Origin: Syntrophaceae bacterium
GTDB lineage: Bacteria > Desulfobacterota > SM23-61
Length of the DNA: 32,188 nt
Assembly: GCA_013388675.1 (NCBI GenBank)
Contig: JACAEW010000261.1
Location: forward strand, 1 to 32,188
Direction of reading: 5' to 3'
Part shown: piece after piece, positions 25,529 through 32,188 of the stretch
How positions within the stretch are numbered: position 1 is the first letter of the stretch
How the letters are laid out: the number at the start of each line of letters is the position of its first letter
Program-made: the position numbers and the translations under genes
The notes under the pieces: generated by a model
Told to the model about the DNA's origin: nothing
The model's input: the letters and a program-made list of their open reading frames with translations, nothing else
Databases searched by the model: none

Positions 25529-25968
25529 CCCGGCAAGAGGGACCGGCCCGAATCCTGAACCGGGATGCCTTTCTCCGCCTTCTGGACCTGGAAGTGAAAA
25601 GGTCCCGGCGTTATCAGAATTTCTTCTGCATCCTGGTCCTAAAGCTTTCCGAGCTTTACCCCCACGAAGACGGGGGGGATCTTCAGACCTGCATTGAGCG
25701 GATGGCGCAACTGCTGGGGGAAGAAATGCGGGATAGCGACATCCTGGGGGCCCTGGAGGAAAACCGGCTGGCTATCCTTCTTCCCTACGCGGACCTGCTT
25801 GCTGGGGGAGACACGCGCTCCCGTTTTGAGAACAGCCTCCGTTATTATGATTTCAGCCGCGACGGCTATCATGTACAAATCGAGCAGCTCTGCTTTCCCC
25901 GCGACGGGACGGATACCCCTGACCTCGTCGAGAAGATGATGGGGAGGAAATTCAATACGCATAGATAG
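25498..25968 (+). CDS. Degenerate GGDEF-domain protein retaining the c-di-GMP I-site
   Basis: This 156-aa cytoplasmic protein follows the GGDEF fold: ILNRDAFLRLLDLEVKRSRRY, a strand FFCILVLKLSEL, a helix ending AQLLGEEM, and then RDSD-ILGAL-EENRL-AILLPYAD. The RxxD inhibitory site (R78-D81) is present at the exact five-residue spacing found in active cyclases, but the GGDEF signature is replaced by EENRL (87-91), so it cannot be a cyclase. It is a candidate c-di-GMP receptor, by analogy with PelD. AGGAAGGAG at 25484-25492 fixes ATG 25498, which overlaps the previous gene by 31 nt. It ends 8 nt before the EPS export gene, placing it at the head of that operon. Alternative: a purely structural GGDEF relic. 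Confidence 0.8.
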   Translation: MAHPGQELAITRQEGPARILNRDAFLRLLDLEVKRSRRYQNFFCILVLKLSELYPHEDGGDLQTCIERMAQLLGEEMRDSDILGALEENRLAILLPYADLLAGGDTRSRFENSLRYYDFSRDGYHVQIEQLCFPRDGTDTPDLVEKMMGRKFNTHR

Positions 25969-25976
25969 GAGCGGGT

Positions 25977-26588
25977 ATGAAAAAAAACATGTGGAAATTT
26001 GGGTGGACGGGGATGGCTCTCATCTTCTGGTTTCCCCTGGCGGCCTACGCCCAGGCGGAGAAAGGAGCCCTTCCTCAGAAGCAGGCCGAGGGGGAAGTGA
26101 TAGCGGATAGCAGTCAATACGTGATCGGCCCGGAGGACCTGCTCTATGTTCACGTTTGGAAGGAGGAAAGCCTTTCCCGCACAATCCCGGTGAGGATTGA
26201 CGGAAAGATCTCCCTTCCCCTCATCGATGAGGTCCAGGCTGCGGGGCTGACCCCGCTGCAACTGAAGGAGACGCTGATCAAGCGGTTCCGGGATTTTGTG
26301 GACATCCCCAATGTCTCGGTGATCGTCATGGAGGCCAACAGTTTCAAAGTCTTCGTCTCCGGCCAGGTGAGGACCCCTGGAGTGGTCCGCCTGCGCAGCG
26401 AGACGTCCATTCTCCAGCTCATTCCCATGGTGGGGGGATTCACCGATTGGGCCAACGAGAAGAAAATCCTGGCGATCCGCAAAGAGGGAGGGCAGGAAAA
26501 GCGGATCCTCATCAACTATCGCAGAATCGTGGATGGAAAAGACCCGAACTTCATCTTGAAGGCCGGGGATACAATTATCGTTCCGTAA
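25977..26588 (+). CDS. Polysaccharide export protein (Wza/PEP-CTERM type)
   Basis: The 203-aa periplasmic or outer-membrane protein has a signal peptide (cleaved after about AYAQA) and a Poly_export domain (YVIGPEDLLYVHVWKEESLSRTIPVRIDGKI pattern). One SLBB domain follows (FKVFVSGQVRTPGVVRLRS). It ends in GDTIIVP and lacks the C-terminal membrane helix of E. coli Wza. No lipobox is seen. Short forms like this are the usual export protein of PEP-CTERM/exosortase EPS loci. The RBS TAGGA lies 6 nt before ATG 25977. It is followed 16 nt later by a beta-barrel gene that may supply the outer-membrane pore. Confidence 0.92.
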   Translation: MKKNMWKFGWTGMALIFWFPLAAYAQAEKGALPQKQAEGEVIADSSQYVIGPEDLLYVHVWKEESLSRTIPVRIDGKISLPLIDEVQAAGLTPLQLKETLIKRFRDFVDIPNVSVIVMEANSFKVFVSGQVRTPGVVRLRSETSILQLIPMVGGFTDWANEKKILAIRKEGGQEKRILINYRRIVDGKDPNFILKAGDTIIVP

Positions 26589-26604
26589 CCGAAGGGATAA
26601 ATGG

Positions 26605-27915
26605 ATGAGAACCGGAAAAAATCATAAATGGTATGCCGGGATGGCCTTGGGGCTTTTCTTGGCGATCCTCCCTTCGGCAGCAGGGGCGGACTGGGTGGAT
26701 TTGCTGGCCAAATTCAAGCCCCGTCTCTCTCTCCTGGAGGAATATAACAGCAACATTTTCCTGACCAAAACCAATACCCAAGAAGACTTCATCACCACGG
26801 TCTCCCCGGGGGTGACCTTCGTGGCCACGGAGGAACCGGATGCGAAGTTCGGCCTGAACCTGGATTATGAGTTGGGTCTGGTCTTCTATGCCCGCAACTC
26901 GGACCGGGACTATGTCAGCCATTCAGGGTCCCTGAACACCTGGTACTCCTTCGGCCATCGCTGGACGATTCGGCTGTGGGATTCTTATACCCGTTCCCAG
27001 GACCCTGTGGAGCGGGTCGTCATGGTCCAAACTTCTCCGGGGGTCTACTACCCGGGGACTCAGAGGGGAAGATTTACTTACGAGCGGAATATTTTGGAAC
27101 CTTCCCTGGCCTATCAATTCGGCCGGGAGGACCGTTTGGAGATCATCTACCGGAATAATTATTATAATACCCGGAATCCCGAAGGGGATGACAGCCTGGG
27201 CCACAATTTTCATCCCCGGCTCACCTACTGGTTTAATATAAACCATGGGGTTGCCTTGGAGTACGTATTTCAAACCGTCGATTACGAAATCGCCCCGGAC
27301 TTAAAAAGCGGCCATCGAGGCCGGGGACGGTACAACTATCGCTTCGATCCTCAGACCTCGATTTTCGCCGAGTATACCTACGATACGCTCGATTACGATT
27401 CCCCGGGCATAAATTACTTCGTGAACAACCCCAGCGTAGGGATCACCCATGCCTTCACTCCCACGCTAACCAGCAGATTCCAGGTAGGTTATTTCTGGAG
27501 AAACCCCGAATCCGGCGAGACGGTCAAAGGCCTCACAGTTGACGCGGGCATCTCCCAGCGGACCCCGAGATTGACTCTCGACCTAACGGTCCAGGGCGGA
27601 TACAGCTACGACTTCTTCGGCGGCGATGCCCTTGGGTTTACCAAATACTACCGGGGAATCGTCTCCCTGAGTTATCGATGGACGGAGCGGCTTTCCAGCT
27701 CCCTTACCGGAACTTTGGAGTGGGACGAGTACCCCGAGGAAGGCGACCGGCAGGACTGGTTCACTCGGGTGGACGCAGTTTTATTGACTTATCGGCCGTG
27801 GAGGTGGTTTACGGTGGCCCTGGGGGGCTCCTTCGGGCAGCGGGAATCCAACCAGGATGTGAACGACTATCAAGAATGGCGCGGTTTTCTGCGCCTGACG
27901 GCAAGCACCTGGTAA
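26605..27915 (+). CDS. Outer-membrane beta-barrel protein of the PEP-CTERM EPS locus
   Basis: The 436-aa protein has an N-terminal signal peptide ending about ..AAGA, then alternating aromatic/polar beta-strands throughout (YNSNIFLTKTNTQEDFITTVSPGV, the pattern at the start of this family). It ends with a Trp, the usual terminal aromatic residue of outer-membrane barrels recognised by BamA. Proteins of this type are regularly found between the export protein and the chain-length protein in exosortase-linked EPS loci and are thought to be the export pore; direct evidence is limited. GAAGGGA (26591-26597) is the RBS for ATG 26605; an out-of-frame ATG lies 4 nt earlier. Confidence 0.85.
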   Translation: MRTGKNHKWYAGMALGLFLAILPSAAGADWVDLLAKFKPRLSLLEEYNSNIFLTKTNTQEDFITTVSPGVTFVATEEPDAKFGLNLDYELGLVFYARNSDRDYVSHSGSLNTWYSFGHRWTIRLWDSYTRSQDPVERVVMVQTSPGVYYPGTQRGRFTYERNILEPSLAYQFGREDRLEIIYRNNYYNTRNPEGDDSLGHNFHPRLTYWFNINHGVALEYVFQTVDYEIAPDLKSGHRGRGRYNYRFDPQTSIFAEYTYDTLDYDSPGINYFVNNPSVGITHAFTPTLTSRFQVGYFWRNPESGETVKGLTVDAGISQRTPRLTLDLTVQGGYSYDFFGGDALGFTKYYRGIVSLSYRWTERLSSSLTGTLEWDEYPEEGDRQDWFTRVDAVLLTYRPWRWFTVALGGSFGQRESNQDVNDYQEWRGFLRLTASTW

Positions 27916-27937
27916 GGACCGCCATGCTGTCCTTTTT
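27914..27937 (+). terminator. Weak intrinsic terminator or attenuator inside the EPS operon
   Basis: AAGGAC (27914-27919) pairs with GTCCTT (27929-27934) around a 9-nt loop, and a run of five Ts (27933-27937) follows. The stem overlaps the stop codon of the barrel gene. A 6-bp stem suggests partial termination, which would lower expression of the chain-length and kinase genes relative to the export genes. Confidence 0.35.
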
Positions 27938-28020
27938 CGGCGCCCCGTTGCAGGGATGAGGACGAGTCCAAGAGGCGAAACGGCGAACCTGGAACGGGCA
28001 GCCGGTAGAAGGGTTTCATC

Positions 28021-29595
28021 ATGATCAATCCAGCCAAACCTTTCAACCTTCACGACTACCTGGAAGTGTTCCTGCGGCGCATTTGGTATTTGGTCATTCC
28101 CTTTGTGGCCGTAATGGTCGGGACGATCGTTTACGCCCTTACCGTGCCCAAGGAATACCGGGCTTCCACCCTGGTCCTGGTGACTCCTCAGAAGGTGCCC
28201 GAGGATTTCATCCGGCCCACGGTCACTTCCCGGATCGAGGACCGCCTTCAATCCATCGGCCAGGAGATTATGAGCCGGACCCGGCTGGAGAGGGTCATCA
28301 GCGAGTTCAAGCTCTACCAAGAGGAGCGCAAATCGAAGTCCCTGGAAGAAATCGTGGAGGTTATGCAAAAGAACATCCAGGTCCAGCTGCCCGGGAAGGC
28401 CAGAGAAGGCTACTTCACCATTTCCTACATAGGGAAGGACCCTAAGATCGTAACCCTGGTAACCAATAAGCTGGCCTCGCTGTTCATCGAGGAGAACCTG
28501 AAGCTGCGGGAGCAGCAGGCGGTGGGCACGTCCGAATTTTTATCCGTCGAATTGAGTGCCACTAAGGCCAAGCTGGAGGAGCAGGAAAAGGTGATCAGCG
28601 ACTTTAAAAGAAAGCACCTGGGCGAGCTGCCGGAACAGAGGGAGGCCAACCTGCGCGTTCTGGATCAGCTGCAGATGCAGTCCCAGAGAATTGGGGATGG
28701 CATCAAGGCCGCCCAGGACCGAAAGCTTCTCCTCCAGAAACAGATGCAGGACTACGAGATGCTGGTCAACACGGCGGCCCAGTCCCTGGCGGCTCAGGAA
28801 GAAGCCTCCCAAGCCACGCTTCCCTCCCTTGGGGCTTCCCCACCCCCTGCGGTCAAACCGCGGAATCCCCATTCGGCCCAGCTGGAGCAACTGCGGAATT
28901 ACCTTTCCGACCTGCAGGCCAAATATACGGAGAAGCATCCTGATATCCTGGTGACCAGGAAGAAGATCGCCGACTTGGAGGCCAAGAGCGCCCAGTTCGA
29001 GGCCGCTCAGGCAGAGGCCGAAAAGGAGGAAAGGAGGAGTGCCCCGGCTGCGGCCAGCGCCCCGGCAAAGCCTTCTACCCCCAAACGATCCATTCCCCTG
29101 GACTTCCGGCTGACTCCTCGGTACAAGGAGTTGGAAACCCAAGTCATCTCCGTGGACCAGGAGATTGCCAGGCTGAAGCAGGAGGACTTAAAAATCAGGA
29201 GCCAGATTGCCCAATACCGGGAACGAATCGAGAATACCCCATCCCGGGAGCAGGCCCTGGCGGTGCTGACCCGGGACTATAACAATACCCGGGAGATTTA
29301 CAGCTCCTTATTAAGTAAGAGCCAGGCAGCCCAGCAGGCCGAAAACCTGGAGCGCCGCCAGAAAGGGGAGCAGTTCAAGATCATCGACCCGGCCCGAATT
29401 CCCGAAAAACCCTTTCGGCCGGACATTACCAAGATCCTCCTCATTGGCCTCTTCCTGGGGCTCTTCGGCGGGGCGGCGGCAGCCTTCTTCCGCGAGCAAA
29501 TGGACCGATCCTTTCGCGACGCGGAAGACTTGCAGGTCACCTTGGGGTTTAAGGTCTTAGCCAACATCCCCCGGATCGGACCGAAGGCGAGCTAA
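28021..29595 (+). CDS. Wzz/GNVR-type polysaccharide chain-length determinant (PEP-CTERM type)
   Basis: The 524-aa polysaccharide co-polymerase is anchored by two membrane helices (about 22-42 and 470-492), with a long periplasmic coiled-coil region between them. The Wzz domain starts at about residue 6 (INPAKPFNLHDYLEVFLRR), and the GNVR-like segment before the second helix contains DPARIPEKPFRPD. The cytoplasmic tail is short and lacks a kinase domain; the partner BY-kinase is encoded two genes downstream. An Ala/Pro-rich stretch near residues 340-360 is probably flexible. AGAAGGG lies 8 nt before ATG 28021. The next gene begins 5 nt after the stop. Confidence 0.92.
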   Translation: MINPAKPFNLHDYLEVFLRRIWYLVIPFVAVMVGTIVYALTVPKEYRASTLVLVTPQKVPEDFIRPTVTSRIEDRLQSIGQEIMSRTRLERVISEFKLYQEERKSKSLEEIVEVMQKNIQVQLPGKAREGYFTISYIGKDPKIVTLVTNKLASLFIEENLKLREQQAVGTSEFLSVELSATKAKLEEQEKVISDFKRKHLGELPEQREANLRVLDQLQMQSQRIGDGIKAAQDRKLLLQKQMQDYEMLVNTAAQSLAAQEEASQATLPSLGASPPPAVKPRNPHSAQLEQLRNYLSDLQAKYTEKHPDILVTRKKIADLEAKSAQFEAAQAEAEKEERRSAPAAASAPAKPSTPKRSIPLDFRLTPRYKELETQVISVDQEIARLKQEDLKIRSQIAQYRERIENTPSREQALAVLTRDYNNTREIYSSLLSKSQAAQQAENLERRQKGEQFKIIDPARIPEKPFRPDITKILLIGLFLGLFGGAAAAFFREQMDRSFRDAEDLQVTLGFKVLANIPRIGPKAS

Positions 29596-29600
29596 GAGCC

Positions 29601-30614
29601 ATGTATCTGAAATTCTACGGCCTAAAGGAAAAACCCTTCGAGATCACGGTCGATCCCCGCTATTTCTACCTGAGCGAAACCCACAAGGAGGCGCTGGCCC
29701 ACCTGATCTATGCCGTGCAGGAAAAAAAGGCCTTTGCGGTCGTCACCGGCGAAGCGGGGACCGGCAAGACCACCCTGGTCCAGGCCTTCCTGAGCCGGTT
29801 GGATTCCAAGGCCAAGACCGCCTTCCTTTTCAATCCCAAGCTGGACAGCAACAGCGATTTTCTGTACTCCATCTGTGAGGACCTGGAACTGGGCGGGCAA
29901 AAGGGGAGCAAGGTCGATTACCTGATCCGGCTGAATGCTTATTTGACGGAATGCTATTCCAAGAAGGAGGATGTGGTCATCATCATCGACGAAGCTCACA
30001 CCCTCGGCCCCGAGCTTTTGGAGGAGGTCCGGCTGCTGACCAACCTGGAGAATTCCAGGGCCAAGCTCCTCCAGGTCATCCTTTTGGGGCAGCCTGAGCT
30101 GGACAACATCCTGAACCGGCCTCAATTCCGCGCCCTCAAACAGCGGATCAACGTCCGCTACCGGCTGCAAACCTTGAACCGCAAGGAAACGGGGGAATAC
30201 ATCCAACGAAGGCTCAGGATCGCCGGGGCCCGATCGACCAACCTTTTCACTCCACGGGCCATCCGGAAGGTCTTTCGATACTCCAAAGGGATCCCCCGGG
30301 TGATCAACACCGTCTGTGATAATGCCCTGGTCAATGGATACGCGGAAAGAGAAAGGATCATCGATATCGGCTTGATTCGGGAGGTAATCAGCGATCGGGA
30401 AGGGAAAAATCCCGGCGCCCGCAGGAAATTTGTTTTTGCGGCCGCGGGCATTGCCGGGGTCAGCCTGATCCTGGGGGTCCTTTACTATTACGGCCCCACC
30501 CAAATCAGCGAGACGGTGCGAAACATCGGGGAAAAGATATGGCAATACGGGAAGTTGGGTCTGAAGGGAATCGTGGCCCTCGTGGAGCAGAGATTTCCGA
30601 CCTTCTTCGTGTAA
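29601..30614 (+). CDS. PEP-CTERM-locus AAA ATPase (ExeA/GspA-like)
   Basis: The 337-aa protein starts MYLKFYGLKEKPFEITVDPRYFYLSE, typical of the ExeA/GspA ATPase family and its exosortase-locus branch. Walker A is GEAGTGKTTL (G50-K56), Walker B is VVIIIDEAH (D130-E131), and a sensor-like LLGQPEL follows. A membrane helix at about 277-298 leaves a short tail outside the cytoplasm. In PEP-CTERM EPS loci this ATPase sits next to the chain-length protein; its exact function is not known, but it is presumed to energise assembly or export. It could be misread as T2SS GspA, but the genomic context favours the EPS role. Confidence 0.9.
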   Translation: MYLKFYGLKEKPFEITVDPRYFYLSETHKEALAHLIYAVQEKKAFAVVTGEAGTGKTTLVQAFLSRLDSKAKTAFLFNPKLDSNSDFLYSICEDLELGGQKGSKVDYLIRLNAYLTECYSKKEDVVIIIDEAHTLGPELLEEVRLLTNLENSRAKLLQVILLGQPELDNILNRPQFRALKQRINVRYRLQTLNRKETGEYIQRRLRIAGARSTNLFTPRAIRKVFRYSKGIPRVINTVCDNALVNGYAERERIIDIGLIREVISDREGKNPGARRKFVFAAAGIAGVSLILGVLYYYGPTQISETVRNIGEKIWQYGKLGLKGIVALVEQRFPTFFV

Positions 30615-30780
30615 ACCTCTGCTCTCAAAGAGGGACGGATTCAATTCGCGCATGGCAGGCGGTAACAATCCCTTGAATTCTTGGAAATCAGCTCTCCATT
30701 CTTGGGAAAAGGGGGCATGAGAAGGATGCGCGGGAGGTCGAACCCAAAAAACGAAACCCATCAAAAGAAAGAAGAGCCAA

Positions 30781-31680
30781 TTGAGTAAAATTCACAAAGC
30801 GTTAGAAAGAGCCCAGAGGGAGAGGGGAGCCGACCTGACCCGGGAAGTTTTGCCCCTGGTCCTGGAGGACCTGGAAAAGGGGAAAAAGGAATCGGCGAGA
30901 AGGGTCATGGAGCCACACCCCAGGGGACCGCTGGTAGCCGAAAAAGTGATCTCCGGCCAAAAGCTGGTTACTTTTTACGATCCCGATTCGGTGGCCTCCG
31001 AGCAGTTCCGCAAGCTGCGCACCCAGCTCCTTCGCCTCCGCCTCCCCAAGCCGCCGAGAACGATCCTCGTAACCAGTGCGAAGGCGGGGGAAGGGAAGAC
31101 CTTCACCTCCGCCAACCTGGCGGCGGGGATCGCCCACGAGTTCAATGCCCATGCCCTCCTCGTGGACGCTGATCTTCGGAACCCTTCTCTGGGAGACTGG
31201 TTCGGTATCTCCAACGGCTACGGCCTGTCCGATTACCTGGTGGGGAGAAAGGAAATCCCCGAGCTGCTGATCAAGACCGAGATCGAACGATTGAGGATCC
31301 TTCTGGGAGGAACGCTGCAGGACAACGCCACGGAATTGATCGGTTCGGCCCGCATGGAGGCGCTGATCCAAGAGCTCAAATCGCGATACGCCGACCGGTA
31401 TATTATCTTCGATTCCACCCCGTTGCTGGCCACTTCCGAGCCGGAGGTGCTTTCGAAGATGGTGGACGGAATCCTGATCGTCGTGAGGGCCGGGGAGACT
31501 CCCCGGGAGACAGTCAAACAGGCCATTTCTTCGCTGGAGAAAGAGAAGATTTTGGGGATGGTGCTCAACGACCTTCAATTCAGGTCCTCCGGCCTGACCA
31601 ACCGTTACTTCGGTTCCAATGACCCTTATTATGGATACCGGTACGGCCAGAAGAAAAAAGGATCGGATAATGGCCAATAA
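30781..31680 (+). CDS. BY-kinase (CpsD/CapB-type tyrosine autokinase) of the EPS locus
   Basis: This 299-aa cytoplasmic tyrosine kinase controls EPS polymerisation with the Wzz-like protein. Walker A is SAKAGEGKT (99-107), Walker A' is VDAD (128-131), and Walker B ends at D211 (YIIFDSTPLL). The C-terminal tail has a tyrosine cluster (Y276, Y283, Y284, Y286, Y288), the expected autophosphorylation site. Translation probably begins at TTG 30781 (MSKIHKALERAQRE is the family start), with GAAGAG just upstream. A 166-nt spacer separates it from the ATPase gene. A hairpin after the gene suggests the transcript ends here. Confidence 0.92.
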   Translation: MSKIHKALERAQRERGADLTREVLPLVLEDLEKGKKESARRVMEPHPRGPLVAEKVISGQKLVTFYDPDSVASEQFRKLRTQLLRLRLPKPPRTILVTSAKAGEGKTFTSANLAAGIAHEFNAHALLVDADLRNPSLGDWFGISNGYGLSDYLVGRKEIPELLIKTEIERLRILLGGTLQDNATELIGSARMEALIQELKSRYADRYIIFDSTPLLATSEPEVLSKMVDGILIVVRAGETPRETVKQAISSLEKEKILGMVLNDLQFRSSGLTNRYFGSNDPYYGYRYGQKKKGSDNGQ

Positions 31681-31976
31681 ACGGATTCCCTAAAAGATGG
31701 GTCCCTCTTGCATTCGTCGGAGGGGACTGAAGTTTTGGCAAAAAACAATTGGCCAATTATTCGATTATCCACATTTGAGTAGGATTTTGTCCAAGCCCTT
31801 AAGACATAATTTGCAGGGCTGCCTTATGTAACTGAGAGGGGCGAAGCCTGCCCTCCTCGGGAAAAATTGAAAATGGGCCTGATTATGTTTCTGTGGCTCA
31901 AGGCAAAAAAAAGGACAGGTAACCGGAAACGGGAACGCGCGGGCGGCCGCGGGTCCGATAGAAGCCGGAGAATCGA
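31681..31976. other. Spacer with terminator-like hairpin and a 12-bp palindrome
   Basis: No gene is seen. AATTGGCCAATT at 31747-31758 is a perfect palindrome in an A+T-rich setting and may be an operator. The rest, up to 31976, contains a G+C-mixed stretch that I could not assign to a known RNA. No good sigma-54 or sigma-70 promoter was found for the next gene. Confidence 0.45.
31701..31734 (+). terminator. Terminator candidate after the BY-kinase gene
   Basis: GTCCCTC (31701-31707) pairs with GAGGGGAC (31720-31727) with one bulged G, and a short TTTT run lies 5 nt further on. The stem is good but the U-tract is short. Confidence 0.4.
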
Positions 31977-32188
31977 ATGGCGTTCATAAAGCCCAGCAAT
32001 CCCTCGGACCAACACCGAAACCCGGATAGCGACCCTCATATCGTTTATCCTTCCGCAGGGGACGGCGGTTTTTATTCTGAGGTCGGTTTTGACCGGATGC
32101 TCTATCTGGAACGAAAGCGGACGGAGAGATCCCGGCGGCCTTTCCTTCTCATGCTTTTGAATCTCGAGGCACTTTCCCCATCCGCGGA
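31977..32188 (+). CDS. N-terminal part of a degenerate GGDEF-like protein (cut by window end)
   Basis: The frame is open from ATG 31977 to the window edge (70 complete codons). After about 30 variable residues it reads GFYSEVGFDRMLYLERKRTERSRRPFLLMLLNLEAL in overlapping parts, the same helix-strand pattern (F..L...E..RS.R..F....L.L) that opens the degenerate GGDEF protein at 25498. It lies just downstream of the EPS locus. In related loci, such N-termini precede sugar-transferase or other EPS domains, but this is from memory and the rest is outside the window. CCGGAGA lies about 6 nt before the ATG. Confidence 0.7.
   Translation, partial: MAFIKPSNPSDQHRNPDSDPHIVYPSAGDGGFYSEVGFDRMLYLERKRTERSRRPFLLMLLNLEALSPSA

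Noticed and set aside
27951-27982. Hammerhead-ribozyme-like string (GATGAG, small hairpin GGAC-GA-GTCC, then GCGAAAC)
   Set aside because: The conserved C-U before GAUGA is missing (it is G-G), and seven extra bases separate the hairpin from GAAAC, so the catalytic core cannot form.
29601-30614. Assignment of the EPS ATPase as T2SS GspA
   Set aside because: The family is related, but the gene sits between the chain-length protein and the BY-kinase, the standard PEP-CTERM-locus position, and no GspB is present.

Overview
The window is a gene-dense, G+C-rich bacterial chromosome segment in which every supportable gene lies on the + strand. Organism type is inferred: a complete type II secretion (T2SS) operon with a deltaproteobacterial-style gspN, a CFI-box protein, a PEP-CTERM/exosortase-type exopolysaccharide (EPS) locus and recurrent sigma-54 (-24/-12) promoter-like sites together suggest a Gram-negative of the former Deltaproteobacteria (Desulfobacterota). 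No rRNA, tRNA, CRISPR array or insertion sequence was recognised.

Layout. 1-495: possible tail of an upstream gene, then a G+C-rich leader with a small SD-preceded ORF. 496-1401: REC-GGDEF response regulator with intact GGDEF and I-site. 1499-2881: UAP1/AGX-like sugar nucleotidyltransferase behind a sigma-70-like promoter. 3095-5252: small secreted protein, then a secreted HExxH metallopeptidase ending in a CFI-box, a membrane helix and a basic tail. 5255-17203: gspC-D-E-F-G-H-I-J-K-L-M-N in canonical order. 17417-19390: a LarA/DUF2088 homologue lacking one catalytic His, and a small FMN-binding split-barrel protein. 19676-21961: a TPR lipoprotein of the PrsT type behind a strong sigma-54 promoter candidate. 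22309-25528: two sigma-54 activators, the first GAF-AAA+-Fis, the second PspF-like without a sensor domain and with altered ATPase residues. 25498-25968: a small degenerate-GGDEF protein that keeps the RxxD I-site. 25977-31680: Wza-type export protein, outer-membrane beta-barrel, Wzz-like chain-length protein, PEP-CTERM-locus ATPase and BY-kinase. 31977-end: start of a gene whose N-terminus resembles the same degenerate GGDEF family.

How it fits together (inference). A secretion module (metallopeptidase plus T2SS) and an EPS assembly/export module are both preceded by sigma-54 promoter-like sites, and two bacterial enhancer-binding proteins are encoded between them. Cyclic di-GMP is a plausible second layer: one active-looking diguanylate cyclase lies at the left end, and the I-site-only GGDEF relative lies at the head of the EPS operon, where PelD-type receptors sit in other EPS systems. 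The exosortase itself, the glycosyltransferases and the T2SS prepilin peptidase (gspO) are not in the window. The most novel-looking elements are the I-site-only receptor candidate and the PspF-like activator with substituted Walker B and sensor I residues.
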